Positions 34,989 through 44,536 of a stretch of DNA of 52,838 bases are shown here, piece by piece. A program made the position numbers and the translations under genes. Each line of letters begins with the position of its first letter. Positions within the stretch are counted from its first letter, which is position 1. The DNA is from Oligella ureolytica DSM 18253. GTDB taxonomy: Bacteria > Pseudomonadota > Gammaproteobacteria > Burkholderiales > Burkholderiaceae_B. Below the pieces are notes generated by a model, which had not been told where the DNA came from, searched no databases, and was given only the letters and a program-made list of their open reading frames with translations. The stretch covers positions 183-53,020 of the forward strand of contig NZ_KB892289.1 of assembly GCF_000373745.1 (NCBI RefSeq). Reading direction: 5' to 3'.

Positions 34989-35228
34989 ATGGATAGCATC
35001 GAACAACGCGTCAAGAGCATTATTGCTGAACAATTAGCGATTAAGGATGAGGCAGAAGTAAAAAACGAATCTTCTTTCTTAGATGACTTAGGCGCTGACT
35101 CACTTGACATGGTTGAGTTAGTTATGTGCTTAGAAGACGAGTTCGAAACCGAAATCCCTGACGAAGAAGCAGAAAAAATCACTACTGTTCAACAAGCTAT
35201 TGATTTTATCACTGCTAACAAGAAGTAA
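34989..35228 (+). CDS. acpP: Acyl carrier protein
   Basis: A 79-residue acidic carrier of growing acyl chains. The phosphopantetheine site is Ser38 in [20 protein letters not shown]. The start at 34989 ([16 protein letters not shown]) is chosen over an in-frame TTG at 34977 because GGAG lies 7 nt upstream and the length fits the family. It sits alone between its own leader and a terminator, which suits its very high expression. Confidence 0.97.
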   Translation: MDSIEQRVKSIIAEQLAIKDEAEVKNESSFLDDLGADSLDMVELVMCLEDEFETEIPDEEAEKITTVQQAIDFITANKK

Positions 35229-35250
35229 TCGCTTGGGTGATTTCTGCAAG

Positions 35251-35319
35251 CCGCCTAAACCGTCTTTAGTTGCTAGCAATTGCTAGCACATGGAGTCAGG
35301 CTTAGGCGGTTTTTGTTTT
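35251..35319 (+). terminator. Terminator with structured loop between acpP and fabF
   Basis: CCGCCTAA (35251-35258) pairs with TTAGGCGG (35302-35309), followed by TTTTTGTTTT. The 43-nt loop holds two copies of the palindrome TGCTAGCA (TTGCTAGCAATTGCTAGCA). Some readthrough into fabF is likely, since fabF follows within 50 nt. Confidence 0.82.
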
Positions 35320-35365
35320 AAATTTCTAATAACAAGAATTTAACAGCTCATTTAAGGAGTCTTTA

Positions 35366-36595
35366 GTGAGAAGACGAGTCGTCATAACAGGCTTGGGCAT
35401 TGTGTCACCTGTTGGAAATACCATTGAATCCGCATGGGATAATTTGGTCAATGGCCGTTCAGGTATTGGTCCTATTACCCGTTTTGATGCGAGTGAGTTT
35501 AGTGCTCGAATTGCCGGTGAGGTCAAAGACTTTGACGTCGGTAATTACATTAACAGCAAAGAAGCTAAGCAAATGGATACTTTCATCCATTATGGTTTAG
35601 CCGCAAGTATCGACGCTTGGCGTGATTCAGGTTTAGATATTAATCAGATTAATCCCGAACGAGCCGGTGTGATCGTCGGCTCAGGTATCGGTGGTTTACC
35701 ACGCATCGAAGAAACACAAACTGCATTTTTGCAAAAAGGCCCACGCCGTATTAATCCATTCTTTGTGCCTTCTTCATTAATTAATTTAATCTCAGGTCAT
35801 TTGACCATTATGTTAGGACTTAAGGGACCTAGCTACGGTGTCGTGTCAGCTTGTACAACCGGTTTGCATTCTATTGGTGATGCCGGTCGCTTAATTGAAT
35901 ATGGTGATGCTGATGTCATGATTGCGGGCGGTGCTGAGTCTACCGTTTCTCCATTAGGTATTGGCGGTTTTGCGGCTATGCGTGCCTTATCTACGCGCAA
36001 TGACGATCCGACTACAGCATCACGTCCTTGGGATGTCGATCGTGATGGCTTCGTTTTAGGCGAGGGTGCCGGCGTTATGGTGCTCGAAGAGTATGAGCAT
36101 GCTAAAAAGCGTGGTGCAAAGATTTATGGTGAATTAGTGGGTTATGGTATGAGCTCTGACGCACATCATATCACTGCACCTAACGAAGACGGTCCACGTC
36201 GCGGTATGGTTAATGCCATCAAAAACGCTGGTATTAATCCGGATCAAATTAACTATGTTAATGCGCATGGTACTTCAACACCTCTTGGTGATCTTAACGA
36301 AACCAAAGCACTTAAATTGGCATTAGGCGATCACGCTAAAAAAGTTGTTGTTAATTCGACTAAATCCATGACAGGTCATTTATTAGGTGCGGCCGGCGGT
36401 ATCGAGGGTGTGTTTGCAACCTTAGCGGTTTATCACCAAAAATCACCACCAACAATTAATATCTTTAACCAAGATCCCGAGTGTGATTTAGACTATTGTG
36501 CCAATGAAGCGCGTGATGTAGCCATCGATTACGCTTTATCTAACTCATTCGGTTTCGGTGGTACTAACGGCTCAATGGTTGTTAAAAAGATTTAG
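35366..36595 (+). CDS. fabF: 3-oxoacyl-ACP synthase II (KAS II)
   Basis: A 409-residue elongating condensing enzyme. The nucleophile is Cys163 (VVSACTTGLHSIGDAG); the two His are in VNAHGTSTPLGDLNE and KSMTGHLLGAAGGIEG, and the C-terminus has NSFGFGGTNGSMVVKK. It starts with GTG (MRRRVVITGLGIVSP) behind AAGGAG. It is the last gene of the fatty-acid block; the next small gene begins 7 nt after its stop. Confidence 0.97.
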   Translation: MRRRVVITGLGIVSPVGNTIESAWDNLVNGRSGIGPITRFDASEFSARIAGEVKDFDVGNYINSKEAKQMDTFIHYGLAASIDAWRDSGLDINQINPERAGVIVGSGIGGLPRIEETQTAFLQKGPRRINPFFVPSSLINLISGHLTIMLGLKGPSYGVVSACTTGLHSIGDAGRLIEYGDADVMIAGGAESTVSPLGIGGFAAMRALSTRNDDPTTASRPWDVDRDGFVLGEGAGVMVLEEYEHAKKRGAKIYGELVGYGMSSDAHHITAPNEDGPRRGMVNAIKNAGINPDQINYVNAHGTSTPLGDLNETKALKLALGDHAKKVVVNSTKSMTGHLLGAAGGIEGVFATLAVYHQKSPPTINIFNQDPECDLDYCANEARDVAIDYALSNSFGFGGTNGSMVVKKI

Positions 36596-36602
36596 TTGTT
36601 GC

Positions 36603-37025
36603 ATGTACTCACCCGTATTAAACCGAGTATGGCGTCAAACTATCTGGATCAAGCCCAGCTCTTATGAGGTTTTTTATAAGAGCGGCTTGATTTGGGTCAC
36701 TTGTGTGCTCATGGTCGGTTTTACTTTTGCCTGCTTGTTGACCGCTATCGCTTTTGCCTTTCTAAAAAACCGCACAGCACAACCCACTTGTGGGCTAGCA
36801 ATGAGTCCTGAGGGGGATTGTCAATATTATCCCTCGACCGATGCGCCGGCGATTAATTGCACATTGCTGTCCGTGCGACATGCTTTGTTTTGGTGTCATT
36901 TAGTCGTGCAGTCGAGTGAGGGTAAATCTTATCAATTAGTGGTGTGGTTAAATAGTTTAAATGCACAACAAAGACGCCGCTTCAATGCTTTGTGTCATAA
37001 TTGGTCTCAGGAGATATTGGCATGA
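36603..37025 (+). CDS. Small membrane protein between fabF and rpoE
   Basis: A 140-residue protein I do not recognise. It has one or two close membrane segments at about residues 28-54 (GLIWVTCVLMVGFTFACLLTAIAFAFL), a cysteine-rich middle (PTCGLAMSPEGDCQYYP, INCTLLS, WCHLVV) and a basic C-terminus (NAQQRRRFNALCHNW). I chose ATG 36603 because the longer form from 36558 would overlap fabF by 38 nt. Its stop overlaps the rpoE start as ATGA, so it is translationally coupled to the sigma factor. Small membrane proteins occur at this place in other betaproteobacteria. Its role is unknown. Confidence 0.7.
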   Translation: MYSPVLNRVWRQTIWIKPSSYEVFYKSGLIWVTCVLMVGFTFACLLTAIAFAFLKNRTAQPTCGLAMSPEGDCQYYPSTDAPAINCTLLSVRHALFWCHLVVQSSEGKSYQLVVWLNSLNAQQRRRFNALCHNWSQEILA

Positions 37026-37621
37026 GTACAGAGCGAGAGATAGATGCGGCGCTAGTCAAAAGAGCGCAAGCCGGCGAAAAGCGGGCGTTTGAATTGCTGG
37101 TAAACAAATACCAGCGACGCATATTGCGTCTATTGGGGCGTATCCTGCACAACCAAAGCGATGTCGAGGATATTGCTCAAGAGACATTTTTAAAGGCGTA
37201 TCGCGCATTGCCTAAATTCCGTAATGAAAGCGCCTTTTATACTTGGCTCTATCGCATTGCGGTCAATACGGCAAGAAACCATATTTCCTCCAAACATAAC
37301 CAAGTGTTTGTTTCTGATCAGATGGAAAGTCAAGATGGTGAAACTTTTTCCTTGCTTGATAATCTAACAGATGGAGAAACCCCGGAAACTCACCTGCATA
37401 ATCGTGAAATTATCGAGGCATTGCAAATCGCCCTTGATGAGTTACCGGAACAGTTGCGTCAAGCGATTGTTCTAAGAGAGTTAGAGGGCCTCAGTTATGA
37501 AGAAATTTCAACGGCTATGGACTGCCCGGTAGGTACCGTCAGATCACGTATATTTAGAGCACGTGAGGCTATCTCTGAGCGACTTAAGCCGCTATTGGGT
37601 AATGATGGTAGGCCATGGTAG
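37022..37621 (+). CDS. rpoE: Envelope stress sigma factor RpoE (sigma-24)
   Basis: A 199-residue ECF sigma factor. Region 2 spans about residues 20-90 (LVNKYQRRILRLLGRILHNQ, DVEDIAQETFLKAYRALPKF and ESAFYTWLYRIAVNTARNHI). Region 4 is at 130-185 (ALDELPEQLRQAIVLREL, GLSYEEISTAMDCPVGTVRS, RIFRAREAI). The ATG at 37022 has CAGGAG 8 nt upstream; a TTG at 37001 is less likely. It is followed by its anti-sigma factor, its regulator RseB and the DegP protease, a complete periplasmic stress module. Confidence 0.97.
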   Translation: MSTEREIDAALVKRAQAGEKRAFELLVNKYQRRILRLLGRILHNQSDVEDIAQETFLKAYRALPKFRNESAFYTWLYRIAVNTARNHISSKHNQVFVSDQMESQDGETFSLLDNLTDGETPETHLHNREIIEALQIALDELPEQLRQAIVLRELEGLSYEEISTAMDCPVGTVRSRIFRAREAISERLKPLLGNDGRPW

Positions 37622-37661
37622 CGCTAATATAGTGGCGGTCTGGTAAAAGGAAGTCTTGTAA

Positions 37662-38384
37662 ATGAATAACACTATGGATTTATCAACATCAGCACAGTTG
37701 GATCGTTTAAGTGCTTTTTTAGACGGCGAATTGAGTGAGTCTGAGTTTGATGCCGTGCTGGATAGCTTAGATGCTCATTGCTGTGCCGAGCTGAAGCGGT
37801 ATCAGATCATCAGTGATGTCATGCGTGATAGCAGCTTAGCCATTCGTACCTCCGATCTGTTTTCAATGCGTTTGGCTAAAGCACTTGAGGCAGAGCCGGC
37901 TCATTCACTTGACGAAGTGCAAGAACAAGAAGAGCTTCAAGCGACCGGTACCGATGGTATGAGTGTTGGCCTGCCTGCTAAGCGTCAAACCGCTCAAGTT
38001 CATCGTATGCCCGGCAGATCTAAAGCGCGTTTAGCATTTGTTGCCGGTGGTGTTGCCGCGGCATTTGCGACGATTGTGACTTATAGCATTTTTCAAAGCA
38101 ATGATATGCAGCCTAGTGTACATTCTACTGCGCCGGTGTTGGCTTCTGTTGAAACGCAAGCGGTCAGTCCCGCGGCTGTTGACAATACAATCAACACAAT
38201 GGATTCAGCGATGAGTTTTAGTCGATCACCTGTCGTAGCTGTCAGCGCTTCTGCGGCTAACGACCAGCCATCGACTGAGGAGCGTCGTCGCACTTACCCT
38301 GAGTATTTGCGTTCACATAGTGATATGTCGGCCTATACGCCATTTATGCAGGTTAATTATCAGGGCATGGGTGTTGGTCAATGA
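37662..38384 (+). CDS. rseA: Anti-sigma-E factor RseA (MucA-like)
   Basis: A 240-residue single-pass membrane protein. The cytoplasmic N-terminus has the RseA_N motif DRLSAFLDGELSESEFDAVL, a membrane helix lies at about residues 126-146 (ARLAFVAGGVAAAFATIVTYSIF), and the periplasmic part is Ser/Ala/Val-rich and ends in a RRRTYPEYLRSH...AYTPFMQVNY segment. It holds RpoE at the membrane until cut by DegS/RseP. Its ATG lies 41 nt after rpoE; its stop overlaps rseB (ATGA). Confidence 0.93.
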   Translation: MNNTMDLSTSAQLDRLSAFLDGELSESEFDAVLDSLDAHCCAELKRYQIISDVMRDSSLAIRTSDLFSMRLAKALEAEPAHSLDEVQEQEELQATGTDGMSVGLPAKRQTAQVHRMPGRSKARLAFVAGGVAAAFATIVTYSIFQSNDMQPSVHSTAPVLASVETQAVSPAAVDNTINTMDSAMSFSRSPVVAVSASAANDQPSTEERRRTYPEYLRSHSDMSAYTPFMQVNYQGMGVGQ

Positions 38385-39439
38385 ATAGTTTGTTGCACAA
38401 ATCATTAGTAGGACTTAGTATTACCTTCTTGGCGTTGGCGGTACCTGCTCTGAGTTATGCACAACAAGTCATTGAACCGGTAGTTCCCGAGGCTACTCAA
38501 CCACTTTCTCAGGTGGTACCTGCACAAGATATTGAGCTGTTGAGTCTTGAGCAGCTACTGACACAAATTCAATTAGCCTCTTCGCAAGTCAATTATCAAG
38601 GTGTTTTTGTTTCGCATTGGGCTAATCAGCACCTAATCACCTCTAAAATTACCAACATCTTCAGTAATGAGCACTTGTCGCGTCGCATAGAGTCGCTCGA
38701 CGATAATCCCATCGAGGTGCTGCGTACCGATGAGCAGCAAATCCAACTTTTCCCTGAGCAGCATGTTGTTGTGACTATGCCGATTAGGGAGCATGAGTTT
38801 CCCGGGCTGCTGCTAACCGGAGCAGAGGGGATTTCCGATTACTATGCCGTTGAAATGCAGGATACCTTATCTCGTGTGGCCGGCGTCGATTGTAAGAAAA
38901 TAAGCTTGATCCCACGAGACGAGGATCGTTATGGCGTAAGAATTTGTGTTGAACCGGTTAAGCATTTATTGCTTCAAATTGAAACAGTTAACCACAGACA
39001 GCAAATTGTCAGTCAAACGGCTTTTACCCATTTGCTTTTTGATGAGCAAATAGATCGCTCATCGCTCCGCACAGGGCACGATTACGTGACGTGGAATCAC
39101 TTTAAGCCTCAATACAATGATATTGATCTTGAGGCAGAGGGTTGGCGTTTTTCCTTACCTAGTGGTTTTCAAAAAGTTACCAGTTTTAAGTTAGTCACGG
39201 GAACCAATAAAGAGGTTCGACAACTAACATTATCTGATGGCCTTTCTTCTTTCTCTCTCTTTATCCAAGAGCTTGATCAAGCGGATAAGGATAAGTACGG
39301 TGAATTTGATCGTGTTGAAGGGCCGGTTAATATTTACAGTAAGCGTTTAGGTGCTTATTGGCTTACCGCATTAGGCGCTATGCCACTACCTACGCTTGAG
39401 TCAGTAGCAGAATCTGCTGAGCACAGTTCAACTGAGTGA
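38381..39439 (+). CDS. rseB: Sigma-E regulator RseB (MucB)
   Basis: A 352-residue periplasmic protein that shields RseA from proteolysis and senses lipid or LPS signals. It has a signal peptide (SLVGLSITFLALAVPALSYA, cut near residue 28). The LolA-like domain begins LLTQIQLASSQVNYQGVFVS, continues with ISLIPRDEDRYGVRICVEP, and the smaller C-terminal domain has GWRFSLPSGFQKVTSFK. It starts within the rseA stop and is followed by degP after 60 nt. Confidence 0.93.
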   Translation: MNSLLHKSLVGLSITFLALAVPALSYAQQVIEPVVPEATQPLSQVVPAQDIELLSLEQLLTQIQLASSQVNYQGVFVSHWANQHLITSKITNIFSNEHLSRRIESLDDNPIEVLRTDEQQIQLFPEQHVVVTMPIREHEFPGLLLTGAEGISDYYAVEMQDTLSRVAGVDCKKISLIPRDEDRYGVRICVEPVKHLLLQIETVNHRQQIVSQTAFTHLLFDEQIDRSSLRTGHDYVTWNHFKPQYNDIDLEAEGWRFSLPSGFQKVTSFKLVTGTNKEVRQLTLSDGLSSFSLFIQELDQADKDKYGEFDRVEGPVNIYSKRLGAYWLTALGAMPLPTLESVAESAEHSSTE

Positions 39440-39499
39440 TTAGGTATTTTAATTTAAAAGTATCGCCTCAATTACCATTAGTATCTAAGGACATTTAGC

Positions 39500-41044
39500 A
39501 TGTTAATGAAAAAAACCTTTTTATCCACCCTGTTAGCTTTGAGTGTTTTAACTCCGAGTGTGATGGCACAAGACGGTAAGTTATTGCCATCACCGGTTGT
39601 AAAGCAGGAAAATAACCATTCAAACCAAGCGCCGAAAACGGCCAATCCTCAGGCCAACACCTTAGTGGCATTGCCCGATTTTACTGATATTGTTGCTCAA
39701 ACTGAGACTGGTGTGGTTAATATTCGCACCATGGAAACTGTCCGTAGTCGGAGTCTCGGTGGTGGTAATTTTGGTATGGATCGAGACATGGAAGAGCTTT
39801 TTCGCTTTTTCTTCGGTCCGGATTTTGGTTTTCCGGGTCAGATCCAACCACGTGAGCGCGGGCCACAGTTAGGCGAGCGTTCTGAGCGTGAGGTGCCAAG
39901 AAATGTAGGTTCCGGCTTCATTATTTCTGAGGATGGTTACGTCATTACTAATAACCATGTCATTGACAAGGCGTCTAAAATTATCGTGACATTAAATGAC
40001 GGCAAGGAGTTGGTTGGTGAGGTGGTTGGTACGGATGAGCGTACTGACTTGGCCTTGATTAAGGTGGAAGCACAGGGTTTAAAGCCACTAAAAATAGGTG
40101 GCTCTGATGATTTGAAAAAGGGCCAGTGGGTGTTAGCAATTGGTTCGCCTTTTGGTCTGGACTCCACGGTGACTGCCGGTATTGTTAGCGCAATTAATCG
40201 TGATACAGGTGATTATTTACCGTTTATTCAAACTGACGTAGCGGTCAATCCGGGCAACTCCGGTGGTCCTTTAATTGACTTATCCGGTGAGGTCGTGGGT
40301 GTTAACTCACAAATCATTTCTCGCTCGGGCGGTTTTATGGGGATTTCTTTGTCAATCCCTATTAATGAGGCAATGAAGGTTGTTGAGCAGCTTAAAGAAA
40401 CCGGTAAAGTTGTCCGTGGTCGCATAGGTGTAACCATCTCTGAAGTACAAGAAGATGTTGCTGAAGCACTTGGCCTAGATGGCGCTGAGGGTGCCTTAGT
40501 GAGTAATGTCGAACTTGGCAGTCCGGCTCAAAAAGCAGGTATTCGCCCCGGTGATGTGATTACCAAGTTTGATGGCAAGGACATCAAGAAATGGTCTGAT
40601 TTACCTCGCATGGTTGGTCAAACGCGTCCTAACACCGAGTCCAGTATTGAGGTGTGGCGTCGCGGCAAGGCAGTCAAACTGGATATCGTGGTTGAGAGTC
40701 TCAATGGTGAGCAAGCGTTAGCGACCAAGGGGCCAACGGGTGATTCTAAAGCCGATAGCTCAGCTGATGTTGATCGACTTGGTTTAGTTGTTGCCAACCT
40801 TTCTACCGCTCAAAAAGAGGAGCTAGGTATCGAAGGGGGTGTCGTGGTGACTAGCGTCGAAGGCGTTGGTGTCGAGTCCGGTCTGATGGTTGATGACATC
40901 ATTTTGGTGCTTAACGATCAAGACGTTAAGGATCTGAGTCATTATCAGGAGCTGGTTAAGGACTTACCAAAAGACAAAAACGCTGCATTATTAGTGCGAC
41001 GTAACGATTTCACGCAGTGGGTTGCAGTTCAACCTGAAAAATAA
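39500..41044 (+). CDS. degP: Periplasmic serine protease/chaperone DegP-like (MucD)
   Basis: A 514-residue HtrA-family protease with signal peptide (LSTLLALSVLTPSVMA). The triad is His153 (ITNNHVIDK), Asp183 (DERTDLALIK) and Ser254 (VNPGNSGGPLIDL). Two PDZ domains follow: about 305-395 (RGRIGVTISEVQEDVAEALG) and 420-510 (RLGLVVANLSTAQKEELGIE). A flexible loop with FRFFFGPDFGFPGQ precedes the first catalytic residue, as in DegP/MucD. It closes the rpoE-rseA-rseB module, and a strong terminator follows. Confidence 0.95.
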   Translation: MLMKKTFLSTLLALSVLTPSVMAQDGKLLPSPVVKQENNHSNQAPKTANPQANTLVALPDFTDIVAQTETGVVNIRTMETVRSRSLGGGNFGMDRDMEELFRFFFGPDFGFPGQIQPRERGPQLGERSEREVPRNVGSGFIISEDGYVITNNHVIDKASKIIVTLNDGKELVGEVVGTDERTDLALIKVEAQGLKPLKIGGSDDLKKGQWVLAIGSPFGLDSTVTAGIVSAINRDTGDYLPFIQTDVAVNPGNSGGPLIDLSGEVVGVNSQIISRSGGFMGISLSIPINEAMKVVEQLKETGKVVRGRIGVTISEVQEDVAEALGLDGAEGALVSNVELGSPAQKAGIRPGDVITKFDGKDIKKWSDLPRMVGQTRPNTESSIEVWRRGKAVKLDIVVESLNGEQALATKGPTGDSKADSSADVDRLGLVVANLSTAQKEELGIEGGVVVTSVEGVGVESGLMVDDIILVLNDQDVKDLSHYQELVKDLPKDKNAALLVRRNDFTQWVAVQPEK

Positions 41045-41070
41045 AGTACAATACACTGTTATTGAACGCA

Positions 41071-41097
41071 AAAAAGGCGCAATATCTGCGCCTTTTT
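41071..41097. terminator. Terminator after degP
   Basis: AAAAAGGCGCA (41071-41081) / TGCGCCTTTTT (41087-41097), a perfect 11-bp stem with a 5-nt loop. It ends the sigma-E operon 30 nt before lepA. Confidence 0.94.
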
Positions 41098-41126
41098 AGT
41101 TATCTATTGTCTTATTTTCGGAATTC

Positions 41127-42917
41127 ATGCAGCATATACGCAATTTCTCTATTATTGCCCATATTGACCATGGTAAGTCTACCTTGGCCGATCGCTTAAT
41201 TCATCGCTGTGGTGGTCTGTCTGATCGCGAGATGTCGACTCAGGTGCTAGACTCCATGGACATCGAGCGTGAGCGTGGTATTACCATTAAGGCACAGACT
41301 GCCGCGCTGGAGTATAAAGCCAAGGATGGCAATGTCTATAATCTAAACTTAATTGACACGCCCGGGCACGTCGACTTCGCTTATGAGGTTAGCCGTTCTT
41401 TATCTGCCTGTGAGGGAGCGCTTCTTGTCGTCGACGCTTCCCAAGGGGTCGAGGCGCAAACCGTCGCAACGTGTTATACAGCGCTTGACCTTGATGTCGA
41501 GGTTATTCCTGTTCTCAATAAAATGGACCTGAACTCAGCCGATCCCGATGCTGCCAAAGCAGAGATTGAGGAAGTGATTGGTATTGATGCATCAGAGGCA
41601 ATTCCTGCCAGTGCCAAGGTAGGCATGGGGATCGATGATATTCTCGAAGCCATTGTTGCCAAGGTCGAACCGCCTATAGGTGACCCAGAAGCACCGCTAC
41701 AAGCGTTAATCATCGACTCATGGTTTGATAATTACGTCGGTGTCGTCATGTTGGTGCGCATTGTCAATGGTGTTCTGAAGCCCAAAGATCGCATGCGCTT
41801 TATGTCGACCAATGAAACACATCTGTGTGATCAGGTGGGTGTGTTTACGCCTAAATCAGTACAACGTAAGCAGCTAAGTGCCGGTGAGGTAGGTTTCATT
41901 ATTTCCGGTATCAAGGAGCTTGAACATGCCAAGGTTGGTGATACGATTACTATCGTTGGCAAGGAAGCCGATGCGGCGTTGCCGGGATTCAAAGAGGTTA
42001 AACCACAGGTATTTGCCGGTTTATACCCGGTAGAAAGTAGTGAGTATGATCAGTTACGTGACTCACTTGAAAAGCTTAAATTAAACGATGCATCACTCAT
42101 GTTCGAACCGGAGGTGTCCGAAGCCTTAGGCTTTGGCTTCCGTTGTGGTTTCTTAGGCTTATTGCACATGGAAATTGTGCAGGAGCGTTTAGAGCGTGAG
42201 TTTGATATGGACATCATTACGACGGCGCCGTCGGTGGTGTATGAGGTTGAGCTCAATGACGGTTCTGTCATCATGGTGGAGACTCCGTCGCGGATGCCGG
42301 GGGTTGGCGAGATTGCTGATATACGAGAGCCCATCGTGGAAGTCAGTATTTTGATGCCACAGGATTATGTCGGTCCGGTCATGACATTATGTAATCAGAA
42401 GCGCGGCATTCAAAAAAATATGGTTTATCATGGTCGTCAGGTGAATCTTGTTTATGAGATGCCATTAGCAGAGATTGTCTTAGACTTCTTTGACCGTTTA
42501 AAATCCGTATCTCGCGGTTATGCTTCCATGGATTACAACTTTATTGAGTTCCGCAGTTCTGATGTCGTGCGTGTCGATTTATTGATTAACGGCGACAAGG
42601 TTGATGCATTATCGATGATTGTTCATCGTCAGCATGCGCGTCATCGTGGTCGTGAGGTGGTCTCTAAGATGCGTGGCTTGATTCCACGTCAGATGTATGA
42701 TGTGGCCATACAGTGTGCCATCGGTGCCGAGGTTATCGCTCGCGAAAACGTCAAGGCATTACGTAAAAACGTACTTGCCAAGTGTTATGGTGGTGATATT
42801 TCGCGTAAGAAGAAGTTACTTGAAAAGCAAAAAGAAGGTAAGAAGCGCATGAAGCAGGTAGGTAGTGTGGAGATTCCACAGGAGGCCTTCTTAGCGATCT
42901 TACAGGTTGATGATTAG
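41127..42917 (+). CDS. lepA: Elongation factor 4 (LepA)
   Basis: A 596-residue ribosome-bound GTPase. G1 is [15 protein letters not shown]2 [13 protein letters not shown]3 [16 protein letters not shown] and G4 [13 protein letters not shown]-like domains II, III and V follow, and the unique LepA C-terminal domain has [20 protein letters not shown] and [20 protein letters not shown], then [18 protein letters not shown]. Length is normal. lepB follows 22 nt downstream, the universal pairing. Confidence 0.98.
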   Translation: MQHIRNFSIIAHIDHGKSTLADRLIHRCGGLSDREMSTQVLDSMDIERERGITIKAQTAALEYKAKDGNVYNLNLIDTPGHVDFAYEVSRSLSACEGALLVVDASQGVEAQTVATCYTALDLDVEVIPVLNKMDLNSADPDAAKAEIEEVIGIDASEAIPASAKVGMGIDDILEAIVAKVEPPIGDPEAPLQALIIDSWFDNYVGVVMLVRIVNGVLKPKDRMRFMSTNETHLCDQVGVFTPKSVQRKQLSAGEVGFIISGIKELEHAKVGDTITIVGKEADAALPGFKEVKPQVFAGLYPVESSEYDQLRDSLEKLKLNDASLMFEPEVSEALGFGFRCGFLGLLHMEIVQERLEREFDMDIITTAPSVVYEVELNDGSVIMVETPSRMPGVGEIADIREPIVEVSILMPQDYVGPVMTLCNQKRGIQKNMVYHGRQVNLVYEMPLAEIVLDFFDRLKSVSRGYASMDYNFIEFRSSDVVRVDLLINGDKVDALSMIVHRQHARHRGREVVSKMRGLIPRQMYDVAIQCAIGAEVIARENVKALRKNVLAKCYGGDISRKKKLLEKQKEGKKRMKQVGSVEIPQEAFLAILQVDD

Positions 42918-42939
42918 TGAGCGGAGCAATTAAATAATC

Positions 42940-43755
42940 ATGGATTACGCCTTAATTTTATTATTACTGTTAATCGTAGCGATTGTGGTAAAGATGCTCG
43001 ATCGGCTCATTTTGAAGCCCAGAAGAGTAGCTGAGTATGGAGACGAAGAAGCCAAGCACAGAGGTTGGTTTATCGATATTGTGCATAGCTTCTTTCCGGT
43101 GATTTTAGCTGTCTTTGTACTACGTAGCTTTATTGTTGAGCCATTTCGTATTCCATCGGGTTCTATGCTGCCCACCCTGGAGGCCAAGGATATGATCTTG
43201 GCTAATAAGTTCTCTTATGGTGTGGTGTTTCCGGTTATTAATAAAAAGATTATTCCTGTCGGCAGTCCTGAGCGAGGTGATGTGGTGGTCTTCCGTTATC
43301 CGCCGGAGCCTAACATAGATTATATTAAGCGTATTGTGGCATTGCCCGGTGACACAATCGTGTATGACAATATTCAAAAAACCTTGACGGTTAATGGTCG
43401 GGCGTATGCGCAAATGGATTTGGGTCCTTACATCAATCCTGAGCAACAAAGCAATAACCCGCAGCAGTACGCAGAGGTTACCGACACAAAAACGTATAAT
43501 ATTTTAAAGTTGCCCTATCAAAACGTGGCTCGTCCACAGACTCGTTTCCCATTTTTAGATCACTGTGAGTACAGCACGGAGCAGTTGAGTTGTACGGTAC
43601 CTAATGGGCATTATTTTGCTTTAGGTGATAATCGTGACAATAGCGTGGATAGTCGTTACTGGGGGTTTGTGCCCGAAGAAAATATAGTTGGCAAGGCATT
43701 TTTTGTCTGGATGAATCTGGGTTTTAATTTTGACCGCATTGGGTCCATTAAGTAA
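42940..43755 (+). CDS. lepB: Signal peptidase I
   Basis: A 271-residue inner-membrane leader peptidase. Two membrane helices lie at the N-terminus (ALILLLLLIVAIVVKML and SFFPVILAVFVLRSFIV). The catalytic Ser75 is in IPSGSMLPTL and the general base Lys130 in YIKRIVALPGD, with box E GHYFALGDNRDNSVDSRYWG. It removes signal peptides from exported proteins such as those in this window. Coupled between lepA and rnc. Confidence 0.97.
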   Translation: MDYALILLLLLIVAIVVKMLDRLILKPRRVAEYGDEEAKHRGWFIDIVHSFFPVILAVFVLRSFIVEPFRIPSGSMLPTLEAKDMILANKFSYGVVFPVINKKIIPVGSPERGDVVVFRYPPEPNIDYIKRIVALPGDTIVYDNIQKTLTVNGRAYAQMDLGPYINPEQQSNNPQQYAEVTDTKTYNILKLPYQNVARPQTRFPFLDHCEYSTEQLSCTVPNGHYFALGDNRDNSVDSRYWGFVPEENIVGKAFFVWMNLGFNFDRIGSIK

Positions 43756-43762
43756 ATCGCCT

Positions 43763-44536
43763 ATGAACTTAAAACAACTACAAGAAAAGCTGGATTATCA
43801 ATTTAATAACGATGCTTTTTTGATACGCGCGTTGACTCACCGTAGTCACGGTCAATCTAATAATGAGCGTCTTGAGTTTTTAGGGGATTCTATCCTCAAC
43901 TTTACTATCGCCTCACTCTTGTTTGATGGCCTTAAGCAAGAGGATGAAGGTGATTTGTCACGTATTAGAGCAAGCTTAGTCAATCAACAAACCTTAGCCG
44001 AGTTGTCAACCAAGTTGGGCTTGTCAGAGGTGTTGCGTTTGGGCGAGGGTGAGCTTAAGAGTGGCGGTTTTAGACGTCCTTCAATATTAGCGGATGCGTT
44101 GGAAGCTATTTTTGGTGCAATTTATCTGGACTCTGATATTGATTCAGCACAGCGTGTGATTTCGCGTCTTTATGAGCCGTTGATTGCCAATGTTGATTTC
44201 AAAACAGCGGGTAAAGACAGCAAAACCTTATTGCAAGAGATGCTTCAGGCGAAGCGCTTGTCATTGCCAAAATACGTTGTCGTGGACACGCGCGGTGCGG
44301 CACATGATCAAGAGTTTGTTGTTGAATGTCGAATTGAGGAATTGGCTATCGTGACTGAAGCAGTGGGTCATAGTCGTCGCCAAGCAGAGCAGAGTGCTGC
44401 TGCCTTAGCATTAAATTCGGTTAAGCCGATTTTATCTAAAGCCAACTTCAAAAAAGAGAAGTATTTAGAGCGACAAGCAACGCAGCTCAGTTTGCCGGTA
44501 GCTACAGAGCAGGAGCAGTCTAATGATGGAAAATAA
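43763..44536 (+). CDS. rnc: Ribonuclease III
   Basis: A 257-residue double-strand-specific endoribonuclease. The signature NERLEFLGDSILNF and the second acidic site ADALEAIFGAIYLDS form the catalytic domain. A dsRNA-binding domain follows (KDSKTLLQEMLQAKRLSLPK to GHSRRQAEQSAAALAL). An extra basic tail (~30 residues, FKKEKYLERQATQ) extends past it. The ATG at 43763 lies 7 nt after the lepB stop. Its end overlaps era by 14 nt, the conserved rnc-era coupling. Confidence 0.96.
   Translation: MNLKQLQEKLDYQFNNDAFLIRALTHRSHGQSNNERLEFLGDSILNFTIASLLFDGLKQEDEGDLSRIRASLVNQQTLAELSTKLGLSEVLRLGEGELKSGGFRRPSILADALEAIFGAIYLDSDIDSAQRVISRLYEPLIANVDFKTAGKDSKTLLQEMLQAKRLSLPKYVVVDTRGAAHDQEFVVECRIEELAIVTEAVGHSRRQAEQSAAALALNSVKPILSKANFKKEKYLERQATQLSLPVATEQEQSNDGK

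Noticed and set aside
39690-39899. Small ORFs on both strands inside degP
   Set aside because: They overlap the DegP loop region and are frame shadows.
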